Below are positions 36,701 through 60,182 of a stretch of 64,000 bases of DNA, in pieces. A program made the position numbers and the translations under genes. The notes under the pieces were generated by a model, which was given only the letters and a program-made list of their open reading frames with translations, was not told where the DNA came from and ran no database searches. The number at the start of each line of letters is the position of its first letter. Positions within the stretch are counted from its first letter, which is position 1. Source of the stretch: Epinephelus fuscoguttatus (taxonomy: Eukaryota > Chordata > Actinopteri > Perciformes > Serranidae); assembly GCF_011397635.1 (NCBI RefSeq), contig NC_064760.1, positions 27,998,856 through 28,062,855 of the forward strand, given 5' to 3'.

Positions 36701-38030
36701 GCCCCGGTGGGAGGGGTATCCTGGAAAGGCCTGGAATGAAAAGTTTGGTTTTGTTTGCAAGGCTTTATTTTTGAGTAATTAGTGCCAGTACTAGTAAATC
36801 AAAATTGGCTGAATATATTGGTTCAAAGACTGCACTTTGTAGAAAAAATAGTGGAAGCTCTCTGATCTCTAAACACAGCTAGAGCCGAGTATGTGACTGC
36901 TTATGTTGCTGGAGCTGTCATGTTGTCCCCTAAGAAAGCAAAATCAGGGTTCCAAAAAAGAAAAGAAAGCAAAGGGAAAGAAAGCAAACTGACTTTGTGA
37001 GAGAGCCATGGATCAAGAAAGAAAGGGAGGGGCCCACAGAGGCTCCTTCTGCATAGGGCCCAGAGTACAGTGCTATGCTCCTGGTTATAACACAAATTGT
37101 ATAGTTTGTGATTTCATTTCCTCTTTCTTTGTGGGAGTTAAAGGGTTAACTAAATCATAACACTTTCTCAGCCACCTTAAGTTGTATCTAGGATCTATTT
37201 TCAGTTTTATTTGCCAACCTCTTCTGTCTCTATTCCAGTACAATGGCATCACTAAAATAGTAATTGTGATACTGAAAGCATGGCAAAGTTTCATTTCAAC
37301 TATTTTTTTCCGGATGTTGTGTGTTCAGAGTGTATATGCTCCATGTTTCTTGTTACTTGGTTGTTCTAAAAAACATTGAAAATATCTGAATGATTTAAAA
37401 AACAACTGCTTTTTCCCTTGAGACACCAAACCCTTGGCCCTAATTCTTTCTTTTTGTATACTGTATCAAGGCAAATCTATTAAAGAATGAGGAATAACAG
37501 CCATTCCCCATTTTCAGTCATTGCAGAAACATAGTTATTGACTTTCTTCCTTTAAATACAGCTGTACTTACAATGATAGAAATATTATGATTCTAAAATA
37601 TGAAAATATAAAGGTTGGTGTCCAACTGGAAGACAAAAAAAGCAGAGTTTGGGATGTCCCCATGTATTTTATTGACAAATGTCAATAAAAAAACTAACTA
37701 ACTAGATAATTCTATACTCTAAACATGTAAAATGCTGTAAAATTGGAAAGGCCCTATGTGTTTATAAATATTTGTGCAGCTTAATTCCTGAATGACCACT
37801 TTTTTTGTCTGTCATTATTATTTATTTCTATCTTGCAGTTATATCAATACTGTAATCTGTGTTTAAATGTCATATGACGTGCCTTTTTTGACAGTAAATT
37901 TTAACAAGGGGGAACTTTTAAAACAGCTGTGTGTGACACTATTGTGTAAAGAGCGACACCCCATGGCCACAATAAAGATTGCAAAGGGATGGTGGTGCAG
38001 TACCACATCTGGCCCATTGGGGGCACCAAA
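33800..38030. other. Gene-poor interval between the thymosin and SLAIN genes
   Basis: No exon with family resemblance is found on either strand. Open frames are short, AT-rich and scattered. Some stretches (about 35730-36350) resemble old dispersed repeats, but I cannot assign them to a family. Confidence 0.5.
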
Positions 38031-38361
38031 TAACTGAGAAACCCCAAAGGGGGAGGGGCTAGCGCTGCTGCAGGTCTGTTCACTGGGGCTAACTAAAGTC
38101 CATCAACAAGCTAGTTAGCAGTCAGCGATATGATGAACGCTATCGGTGAACCTTTAGCAACAACAAAACATGGACTAGCTCAGTGATATTTATCCCGGTG
38201 TTAAGACAATCACTACCTTCGCTGAGGACCATTTGAGGTGGTTGTAATTAGCGGCTTCATTCATGCGGTCGCTGGTGCACAGAGGAGTTTGAGCTCCGAG
38301 TGGCGGGCAAGCTCAGTCATCAGCTCGCTGGGACAACTGGGGCAACACGGCTCTCTCACCG
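38030..38361 (+). promoter_or_regulatory. Probable promoter and 5'UTR exon of the SLAIN-family gene
   Basis: A locally GC/CpG-richer interval after AT-rich sequence. A candidate donor CTCACCG|GTACGG (38362) could splice to the acceptor CCCAATAG (ending 38894), nine bases before the SLAIN ATG. Exon limits are inferred. Confidence 0.4.
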
Positions 38362-38903
38362 GTACGGTTGTTTTGCTGTTAGCATGCTAGCCGAGCAAAC
38401 GTTGACTAGAGTGCTCAAATATACACGTATGAATAGGTGTATTTCATTAAAACTGCTGTGGTTTCGTAGCTTAAAGGTGGATGTAATTGTGTACATCAAC
38501 GTGTCGTCGCGAGCTCATTGCAACGGTAATTGCAGTTGCTGAGTTAGCAACGTTACGACGGGGAAAAAGTGGTCGGCGTCATGTAAATACAAGTGATGTT
38601 AACCTAGCTAGGTAATGTGCTAGCAGCCCATTGCTACCAGAGCTACTTCATGTGACTACGACCACAGGTTTTGTGAGTTTGAAGTAGCTAGAGGTTATTT
38701 TTACTGCTCAAATATATGTTTTGTTTTAGTTACCATGTGTTAAGTTACTGTTGTATTGCTGCAAGACAATGCCCATTCGCTTGTGTTGTAGTCAGCAACA
38801 TAACGTGGGCTTACATGTAGAGCTAGTGCGTTGATGTGTACCCTGCTGTGTGTTGTCATTATGTAAGTTATGATATTACTCTTCTTCCCAATAGAGCAGG
38901 AGC

Positions 38904-51012
<12,109 letters not shown>

Positions 51013-51950
51013 GTCTGACTGGTGATGAAGGATGTTCACTGCTGCAACCCTCACCCGACCTCTCCCCGTCGCCCATCATAGTACAAAGAACACAGCCACT
51101 GTGTCCACACATGTGTCGTACAACCTCTCGGTCCCCCCCATTTCAGACTGGAGCGCTGGGCTGCACTGGATTCGTAGTCAAGACTCATCTCTTTCCCCTC
51201 GCATGAAACATTGTCAACCCATACAAATAGACAAGAAGGCACACATGAACACTCCACTTGTGATATGGACCAACTCTGAGCTTCCAGAAGACTTGTTTGT
51301 GTCAATTTTACTTATTTTTCTATGGTAATTGTGAGAAACTGCTGGAATATTAAGGGTCGTATTACTGTTCTGTTGATGTAATTGATATGAAGACGATTTA
51401 AATGAATATAATGGTGGTTTGTTCATTTTCTGTGTGACTTCCTACTAGATGAAGGTGCTGAGTGTTGCATGCTGGGTTTTGTTTTGTTTTTTTTCTCCCT
51501 CATCAGCGTGTAACTGCAATATGACAAATCTTCCATGTTTTCCCACAATGATCTGTGTGAATTTATGAATGTTTGATTGGTTCATTGTAAGATTATCTTT
51601 AGATTTGTGTTGTATTTGTGTTTTGCTCTTTGCTTACACAGCAATGCAACTCCTGTAAACCACACTGCCCTTATAAATAATACAAAAACGGAAAAATATA
51701 GTTTGTGCCAAGGTGCATTTCAGCTGCAACACTCTTTTTAATTCCGGAAGAATCTTGATTCATTAAGGTACTGTAACGGTACTGCATTTTGCAGGCGTTT
51801 TTACTGCATATCTAAAAGGTGGTTTTAAGTGTGCTTTTGGATACCACTGTAAAAAAGACAATGTTTATGCACGAAGGCCTTGTGCCTTAGACAGCTATGC
51901 ACCCTCCTGCAGAGTGCCTCTGACAGTTAGGAGCTGTAATGAAAATGAAA

Positions 51951-51956
51951 AATAAA
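51951..51956 (+). terminator. Polyadenylation signal of the SLAIN-family gene
   Basis: AATAAA in GAAAATGAAAAATAAAGTCT, about 940 bp after the stop codon. It is well placed for the 3' end of the gene. Confidence 0.65.
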
Positions 51957-52429
51957 GTCTACCCTGAAACTGAAACTACAATTGAAGCATTTCTTTTGTT
52001 ATTTTTTAAAATATATATATAATTCAAGTGTCTGTTTGCATCACAGGCTAATTAGTCACAGTATCTAATCCATCCACAGCATGAGCAGTAGCAGCAGCAG
52101 TACCGTCAGCATCTCCCGGATATTTCCTGGGTGCATGACCAAACCGCCTCACAAATGAGTGCTCGACGCTCCCCACCCCGCATGACAAAATGGCCCACAG
52201 GCCTCGCTTGCGCATACAAAGTCTGAGCGCAGTCTGCAACCACATTAAAATTTTTATTTCCTGGTGTGATAACGTTTCAATTTTGTGTCTCGGAACCGGG
52301 CGTAAATATGTTCCCATTGTGAGAATGTCTGTGTTAATGTAACTCTGCTCTCTTATGCATGACGCAAATAGTAAGGGATCAGCGGTAAACGAGGCCACGC
52401 ATTGTCTGCCCCCCGCCCTCCCTCTGCTT

Positions 52430-52589
52430 GTCAGGAAGCAAGCTGATTGGCCGAGGCCTAGCAAAGGGTGCCCGGGGATCCAAAACTGCAGGCCGCACTT
52501 AGCTTACCGTCAAAAATAAACCAAAACAATAACAGACAAAACTGAGAAGGGGGAGAAACACCGATAGAGTCAGAAGACGACGCTATCAG
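52430..52589 (+). promoter_or_regulatory. znf711 promoter and 5'UTR exon
   Basis: A CpG-rich segment holds an inverted CCAAT box (ATTGG, 52446-52450) and AGGCCTAG (52454-52461). It is followed by a non-coding exon ending GACGCTATCAG|GTAAAT (donor 52590). The first coding exon has an acceptor ending at 53911. Start site and exon start are inferred. Confidence 0.5.
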
Positions 52590-53281
52590 GTAAATTTATT
52601 TTGAATCGGTTAGAAAGGCATGTGGAATAAGACGCAAGGGCCCAGTCGGCCGTAGCGGGCCTCTTTCAGCCTTTTCGAAAAACAACATGGAAGATAATGC
52701 GGCACAAGCTGCTTCACTTAGCTTAGCAAGCTAGCTAGCCGATCGGACCGCTGTCGTCAAGCAGATTACAGCGATATTCAAAACAACAATATTATGAGGC
52801 AGATGGGTTTGTTGCTTATGCTAATGACTTTATTACCATTGTAACGTTGTGTTATTTTTTAGCGCAAATGGTCAAATAAAAGCGGTTGTTACGTTCCTTG
52901 AATTAGCCATTATGCTAAAACAAAATGGCGCTCGGCGGAACAGCCCTAGCTTGCTTGCTAGTTAGCTCTGGTGGGTGGAGGGCGGTAGCCGCCCTAGTAT
53001 GCATTGCATAACGTCTGCGGTACTTTCATTGGCGGCCATAAACTCGGAGCATGTGTAGTTTTGTGCAAAGAGTCCAGACCACAGTATTTTTTTTTAAAAA
53101 CGACAACTGCGGCAGTACCGTGCTCGATTTACCCCAAAGTGATATATCCTTGTAAATCAGGGACCCGTCACGTCACTAACGTTACAGCCCGTTGCAGACA
53201 TGACATACTGGGCTTATTTCGAGCCGTCATGTGACGGAAATGCTTTTCCTCCCACAAAAACAAGCAGGACTCTTCTTTCAG

Positions 53282-53383
53282 GAGAAATCAGAGCCGCTAC
53301 CCGTGAGCTTGTCCTCCTGCACACTGAGCGGGACAGCCTTTTGTCTCAGCTGGGCTGCAGCCATCAGGCTCGACCAGCTCCAG
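53282..53383 (+). other. Exon-like 102-bp open block in znf711 intron 1
   Basis: Bounded by TTCTTTCAG (acceptor, ends 53281) and CTCCAG|GTGTAC (donor at 53384). Its length is a multiple of three and its phase is symmetrical. In one frame it reads EIRAATRELVLLHTERDSLL, a coiled-coil-like heptad pattern unlike znf711. It could be an alternative exon, a captured exon fragment or chance; I do not recognise the source. Confidence 0.3.
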
Positions 53384-53931
53384 GTGTACAGCTATATGTC
53401 CTTAGGTTGAAGCTGCTTGTAGTACTCTTGATAAGCAATGGATGGAGCCCGTGGTCAACAACACAACTGCCCTCTTCCTCAGTGGCAGCATAGTTTTTAC
53501 TATTATATATTTTACTCATACAGATATCATATTTATGGCGGCACCAGTGCCTTTTTATTACAACCACGAGTCCATGTAGAAATGCTGTGTGTTGTAATGT
53601 CTTTACAACACTGGAGACTACACTTAAGTAACTCACTACCCCTTTTCGTTTCTCTTCCATTATCAGTGCATTTCTTGGTAGTACCAATTGTTTTTGTTTT
53701 TCTTTGTCAGAGGGCTTGATTACCTTGATGGAAGGAAGCACGTCAGATATCCTATTGGTTGTATTCTAGGGGTTTTGTCATCAAATGTGAAGGTATGTAT
53801 TGAATAATAGTCATTGTGATGTTTATAGGTGGTGCTTTCACTTTCTTTTTTGTAATGCACACCAACAAAGTGCAGTAAAGCAGTTAACACAGTCTACGCC
53901 GCAATTTTCAGTCTTTTTTCTGAGTAAAGAC

Positions 53932-56900
53932 ATGGATCAAGGAGGAGGGGTGTTGGAGCTACACACTCAGGAGCTGAAGATGCCCCACGCTATGATCATG
54001 CAAGACTTTGGTAGGTGGCCAAGTTAGACATGGTGACAACTAGTAATTTCAGCATGCAACATGTTGTCCAAGACACATTTTCACACAAGCAAAAATAAGG
54101 CTGAAGTGAACAGATCTTGAAGATAAAATCTGTCATTTCTGAAAACCATGTTAATTACTGTTGACCATGATAAGAGACCCTTTTCATACACTTCCTTATT
54201 GACAAATGCCACTTTTAAAAATTAAGCCACAGTAACAATACATAATCAGTCTGGCACAGCATACAATTAACACAAAGGTAGGGAGTCTTCACAAACACAC
54301 AATAAGCTGCTCTATCTTTGCTGTAGCTAGATTCTGAAAAAAATGGGTTGAAGCTGTCATTGTCATCTTACCATTTAAAACTTTTATTTTCATGTTCCCC
54401 TTTCTGTGTCTTGTCTTTACAGTTGCAGGAATGGGGGGTCTGGCTCACATTGACGGGGAGCACATTGTGGTGTCTGTGCCCGAGGGTATGCTTCTTTCTG
54501 ATGTGATGACGGACGAGGGCATCCTCCTGGAGCATGAGCTTGAGGTGGAAGGCCTAGAGACTCAGGTGGTCCAAGGCCTAGAGACGGAGGTGGTTGAAGG
54601 CCTGGAGACAGAAGTGGTGGAGAGCTTGCATGCAGATGTTGAAGGCTTGGAGGCAGAAGTGGTTGAAGGGCTACAGACACAGGTGGTAGAGCTGGAGGCT
54701 CAGGTTGTCGAGGGCCTAGAGGGTGAGGTGGAAGTGGAGGGTCTGGAGGCGCACGTGGTGGAGGGCCTGGAAACTGAGGTAGATGTTGAGGACCTGGAAG
54801 CTCATGTTGTTGAGGGTCTTGAGGAAGAGGTGGAAGTGGAGGGTTTAGAAGCTGAGGTTGTTGAAGGCCTGGAGGTAGATGTGGAAAGTCTGCAGTCTCA
54901 AGGGGTTGAGGCCCATGAAATTACCACCGAAGACATGGTGTCCTCAGAACACAGCGTGATCATGCCTGAGAACATTCTGGGCTCAGAGGTTGCAATAGAG
55001 GAGGCTCTGGACCACCGTCATCATCATCATCATGTCCTGACTTCAGACCTCATCCAGGACTCAAACCACCACCATGATGACATGCCGGACCAGGTGTTTG
55101 TGGCAGAACTACTGTCTGAGCACCAGGACAACACTCTGGACCACCAACTTGTGTCAGAGGGCTTGATGGTGACAGAGGCCAACTCTGAGACTATAATCCA
55201 CGAACAGCTGCCAGCTGAGGCTGTTCCCCTGCAGACAGATGAGGACGATGATGCAAGAAGCAGCTCTGAGGATTACCTCATGATCTCCTGTAAGACAGCT
55301 TGCCATATGACAACTTATATTAATAAATATTGTTCTTATGCAGTGCCGTGTTTAATTATTGCTGATTTTTCATAACTAAAGCTATTTGTGTCACTGTAGT
55401 GGATGAGGTGGGAGAAAAACTAGACATAGGAGACACTCCCCTGGAGATCAGCACTGAGGTGATGGAAGACAAGGAATCTAAAGAAGAGGACGGCTCTGAA
55501 GTCATCAAAGTCTACATTTTCAAAGCTGAAGCAGATGACGATTTAGGCAAGTGACTTTAAGAATAATGATTTCAACAGTACAAGTAGATTGTTCACGGTT
55601 AAATCAAATTTACATCATGGCTTTGATTAAACTGTAATTTGTCTCTGTTCCAGGCGGAACGGAGGTTATAACAGAGGATGATTACCAGAATGGCCATCCT
55701 GACCTGGAAGCGGCATCATCAGGCAGACTGGGAGTTGGCCGTGACAAGATGGTCTACATGGCAGTCAAGAACCATCCAAAAGAAGAAGAGGATGATGACG
55801 ATGACAGCGATGATGATGACGATGATGACATCGGTATGTTGCTTTGTGAAACAGCTTCTAGTCTATTTTGTCAGACAGGTCGTGTGGCTGTCATTAAGTA
55901 GGTGTCAAACCTTCACTTGTTGACTCTTTTTTTTGCCTGTCTGTGCAGTATGCACAGCAAATGTCAACACTTAGATACACAACATGTTTATGACATGACA
56001 GTGCCATTTTCTTCCAATGAAAAGTTTCTTCTATCCTGTCGATAATGGAATCTGAACTGTCTGTGCAGGTAATACCATTGATCAGGTGAAGAATGGAGCG
56101 GCTACACAATTTCTGCAAATCCGAGAGGGCCTGGGCGCCAACCGTGTCCTCAAACCTAAAACTAAGAAAAAGAAAAAAGGAGACACACGACAGTGTCAGA
56201 CTGGTATAAACAGCATAAAATTCTGTTATGATGAGATTTGTGTGGTTTGATAATAAGCATTTAACACCTTTAAAAGGCTGTTAACAGTATTTATTTATTT
56301 ATCCATCATCTCTTCCAGCTGTTATCATTGGACCAGATGGCATGCCTTTGACTGTCTACCCCTGCCACATATGTGGGAAGAAATTTCGTTCAAGAGGCTT
56401 CCTCAAATGTCACATGAAAAACCACCCGGACCACCTGCTTAAGAAGAAGTACCAGTGTACAGACTGCGACTTTACCACCAACAAAAAGGTCAGTTTCCAC
56501 AACCACTTGGAGAGTCACAAGCTGCTGAGTCACAACAATGAGCGCTCTCCAGAGTACACTGAGTACACACGGCGCTACCACGAGTCCAGCCCCCTGGGCT
56601 CTGACAAGCTCATCGTCAAGGACCGGGAACCCAAACTGCATCACTGCAAGTACTGCGATTACGAGACAGCTGAACAGGGCCTGCTCAACCGTCACCTCCT
56701 GGCTGTGCACAGTAAGAACTTTGCACATGTGTGTGTGGAGTGCGCCAAAGGCTTCCGACACCCGTCAGAGCTGAAGAAACACATGCGGACCCACACAGGC
56801 GAGAAGCCGTACCACTGCCCGCACTGCGAGTTCCGCTGTGCAGATCAGTCCAACCTAAAGACTCACATCAAGAGCAAGCACGGTGCAGATCTGCCTTTCA

Positions 56901-57499
56901 AGTGCAGCCACTGTCCCCAAGCCTACGCGGATGCACGGGAACTCCAGCGTCATATAGAGATGGTGCAAGGCCACAAGACCCACCAGTGCCCACACTGTGA
57001 GCACAAGAGCACCAACTCCAGTGACCTGAAACGACACATTATCTCTGTTCACACCAAGGACTTCCCTCATCAGTGTGACGTGTGTGAGAAAGGCTTTCAC
57101 AGGCCCTCAGAGTTGAAGAAACACGCGGAGACGCACAAAGGCAACAAGGTGCACCAGTGCCGGCATTGTAACTTCAACGCTCCCGACACCTTCACTTTGA
57201 GTCGCCATATCCTGTCCTTGCATACGAAGGACCTCCCCTTTAAGTGCAAGCGCTGCCGGCGAGGCTTCCGGCAGCCCGCTGAGCTGAAGAAGCACATGAA
57301 GACGCACAGTGGTAGAAAGGTTTATCAGTGCCAGTATTGTGAGTATAACAGTACGGACGCTTCTGGCTTCAAGCGCCACGTCATCTCCATTCACACCAAG
57401 GACTACCCCCACCGCTGCGACTACTGCACCAAGGGCTTTAGAAGGCCTTCGGAGAAGAGCCAGCACATAGCCAGGCATCACAAAGACATGTTGATGTAA
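53932..57499 (+). CDS. znf711: Zinc finger protein 711 (ZFX/ZFY family transcription factor), complete
   Basis: Coding exons 53932-54010, 54423-55289, 55400-55546, 55654-55833, 56069-56203 and 56319-57499 join to 2589 bp (862 aa). The N-terminus ([36 protein letters not shown]) and the acidic Zfx/Zfy activation region are followed by [32 protein letters not shown] and twelve C2H2 fingers in the last exon. [20 protein letters not shown] in place of one finger, and the [18 protein letters not shown] finger, identify ZNF711 rather than ZFX. ZNF711 binds CpG-island promoters and recruits the demethylase PHF8. It is about 100 aa longer than the 761-aa human form because of the residue 67-189 repeat. 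The third exon uses a GC donor (TTAG|GCAAGT, 55547). Confidence 0.94.
54542..54910 (+). repeat. Coding minisatellite in znf711 exon 2
   Basis: About 15 degenerate copies of a 7-9 residue unit of the type EGLEAEVV (residues ~67-189), in frame and rich in Glu, Val and Leu. Variants include [24 protein letters not shown] and EDLEAHVV. The human protein has a much shorter non-repetitive acidic segment here. It is followed by His-rich runs (RHHHHH near 55017-55035; HHHDD near 55065-55080). Confidence 0.9.
55787..55830 (+). repeat. Acidic (GAT/GAC)n coding run in znf711
   Basis: In-frame Asp codons encode D-runs broken by one Ser, just before the donor of the fourth coding exon. They extend the acidic activation region. 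Confidence 0.85.
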
Positions 57500-59180
57500 C
57501 GCCATCGCACACACAAACACACTCCTCTTTCCCGAGTAAATCTGTGTCACACACCCAGAGGTAATTTTAGTGTATTAACAAAGAAATGACGGATGTATGG
57601 TGTTGATGAAGACGACAACATTATAATTGCCGTTCTGTGTTCTGTGTCGTAATGGGTGTAAACCTCCTCCCCCAGGGGTAATGCAAGAACACATTTTAGA
57701 TGGGGGTGAAGTCTAAAAAAGACGGTGTGTACACTGAGTGGGACAGCTGTAAATTGTGTTTTGTTTTGTTGCAGAATCACATATGAACATATATTCAGGG
57801 TCTCAAATGTCTATATTTTTATACCCACTCAGCTGAAATGCTGCAAGATGATGACTGTGTCCTGTAAAACAGAAAGTGGTGCTTTGTGAACGTCATGCCA
57901 GTTCTTCAGATGAGGTGGAATGAGTACCAGAGAAGTTTTGCCCTCATAGTACCAACTAGTATCTCTTTTCCTTCTTAACCAGCTTTTACCCTGACATTTG
58001 TTTTCAATGTCATCTGGTCTTAAAGGGGCAGGGCCATTCATGAGATCATAAATGGTTTTGAGCAATGTTGACACGCATTACGCACCTTAAAAACTTATTT
58101 CAGTAAATCTAACACTTGACCTTTCCATCACTTTGGATTTTTCTACCAAGTCTGAACACTTGGTGTTACATTAAATTAATCATGTATAATATAGGCTATA
58201 TTCTGTTAAATATGTCTTAAAAGTTGAATCAGTCTGGTCTGATCAGCAGTGTCTAACAACGAGGAGAAGCGGTGCAGTTGGTATTTTAGTAGAATATCCC
58301 TTTAGTGTACACAACACGTTTGACACAGAAATCTGCTATTATATCTGCTATGATGGTGCCGATTGTTCACATGTCACGAGAACTCAACAGATGGTTGGCT
58401 TCCCATTTGATTCTCCCTGTATTGGTTACATCTGACGGCCACTGTAAGTTGCGTATGTGACGTTACCTATGACACAGATGTGCTCTCAGCTAACCATTTG
58501 CAATCATGCCTTACATCTGTTGGTCTTTATCCCTTAAGCACTGATGAACACAGCTAATCAGAAAATAAGTGATTTTTAACTCTCAAACATGCTGTATCAA
58601 TACCATTCTCTCAGAGATTGTGTGTTTGAGTCCGTGGAAAGCACTTTAATAACTTTTTTTTTGTATTTTAATTACGTGTGTGTACATATATATAGATATA
58701 TACATATATCTGTATATATATCTATATATAAACCCTAGATGATAAACAATTACAGAGCTTTGTGAGTTGGTAAAGGTAAAGATTGTTTTGAGTGTTCTAG
58801 CAAGTGGGCACGATCCATCACTGCATCAAAACTGAATTGTCATCGAAAGTGGTGGGTGAAACCATTTATTGTTTTGTTCTATGGATAAGTGATTGGGTTT
58901 TGTGTTTTGTTTGTGCTCACTAACAAGTTTCCCAGACCCTCGTCCTACAGTCCTAAATAACTCCACCCAATCCCATACACGGGATTATCCCCTTCAAGTC
59001 AGTGGTCATCATATTGGCATTAGTCTTTAAAGTATGCACATATGCTGTCTCCATGAAATTAATTGTGGTATATATTAAAAATCCCTGCATTTCGTGTACC
59101 TTAGTCTATATTTTCTTTCAGTCTGATTGTGGATAAACTACTGGTGGGGAAGAACCAAAATAAACAATTATCTTTTTACG
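57500..59180 (+). other. znf711 3' untranslated region
   Basis: Non-coding sequence after the stop codon, with a TA-rich dinucleotide tract at 58681-58731 and AATAAA at 59159-59164 (CCAAAATAAACAATTATC) as the likely poly(A) signal. Open frames antisense to it show no recognisable family. Confidence 0.6.
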
Positions 59181-59430
59181 CTTTTTGTCCTTTCTGTCCC
59201 GCAAAACAGGAATCGTCTTGACATGACGTCTTCAAAGATGCAGTTTTATTATCATATAACACAGGTTTATGCACATACATAATTTAAATAGAGGGTTAGT
59301 TGCAGCAAATCTGTTTTGTTGAAGCATTCAGAGGAACAGACAGAATTAAAATTAAATAGTTCCACTCATCATCATTTCATTCGGTCGGTTTATAGGCCTG
59401 ACTTCAAAGGGCATCATGCAGGACTAGTTC

Positions 59431-60182
59431 TGACACACCGATCAGCCACAACATTAAAACCGCTGACAGCTGAAGTGACTAACAGTGATCATGTAATTAC
59501 AGTGCAATGTACTGCTGGGAAACCCTGGGTCCCAGCATCCATGTGGATGCCACTTGACACATACCACCCACCCAAACACGGTAACAGACCAAGTACACCC
59601 ACTCATGGCAACAGCACTCCCCACTTGCAGTGCCCCCCCAGCAGGACAATGCACAGTGCCAAACTGCTCAGGAATGGCCCAAGTAATGTGAGCTCAAGGC
59701 GTCAACCTGGCCTCCATATTCCCCAGATCCCAATCCAATCAAGCATCCATGGTACCCCAGCTCACAACCTGCAGGAGTCAAAGAATCCACCGCCAGCGCC
59801 TGGTGCCAGACACCACTGGACCCTGAAAAGTCCTGTGTCAGTGCCTCAGCAGGTCAAAGCCAAATGTGAAGCAAGGAGGCCCCACTGTGGATCAGACTTA
59901 ACTCGGGGGTAGCAGCACATCCCACAGATGCTCGATTGGATTGGGATCTGGGTAATTTGAAAGCCAAGTCGACGCCTTCAGGTCTTTGACACGTGCCTCA
60001 GACCACCTCTGAGCAGTTTTTGTGGTGTGAAACAACACGTTCTGCTGAGGGGACCACTGCCTTAAGGAGTGCTGTTACTATGAGGGGATGTGCTTCGTTT
60101 ATAATGGTATGTGGATGCGTTGTACATGTCAAAGTGGCATCCACATGAATGCCAGGACCAAAGGTTTCCCTGCAAGCAATGC
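59431..60182. repeat. Dispersed palindromic repeat
   Basis: It begins TGACACACCGATCAGCCACA with ACATTAAAACC, text that I know as a recurrent repeat in fish. CTGGGAAACCCTGGGTCCCA and CATGTGGATGCCACTTGACA (59513-59558) return in inverted, diverged form at about 60125-60172 (TGTCAAAGTGGCATCCACAT, GGACCAAAGGTTTCCCTGCA). The two arms therefore face each other across about 560 bp. The open frame on the + strand is incidental. Confidence 0.65.

Noticed and set aside
52048-52464. 138-codon minus-strand open frame
   Set aside because: It overlaps the znf711 promoter, has no family motif, and its openness is explained by local GC content.
54417-54680. Minus-strand Pro/Leu-rich frame
   Set aside because: It is the antisense shadow of the znf711 coding minisatellite.
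53932-57499. zfx/zfy instead of znf711
   Set aside because: The [13 protein letters not shown] spacer and the [18 protein letters not shown] finger are ZNF711-type. ZFX has a complete extra finger and different residues there.
57829-58074. 81-codon minus-strand frame
   Set aside because: It lies in the znf711 3'UTR. I could not tie it to any protein family or element, so no gene is claimed.
59316-59912. 198-codon plus-strand frame
   Set aside because: It lies almost entirely within a dispersed palindromic repeat, and its Pro/His-rich composition has no domain.
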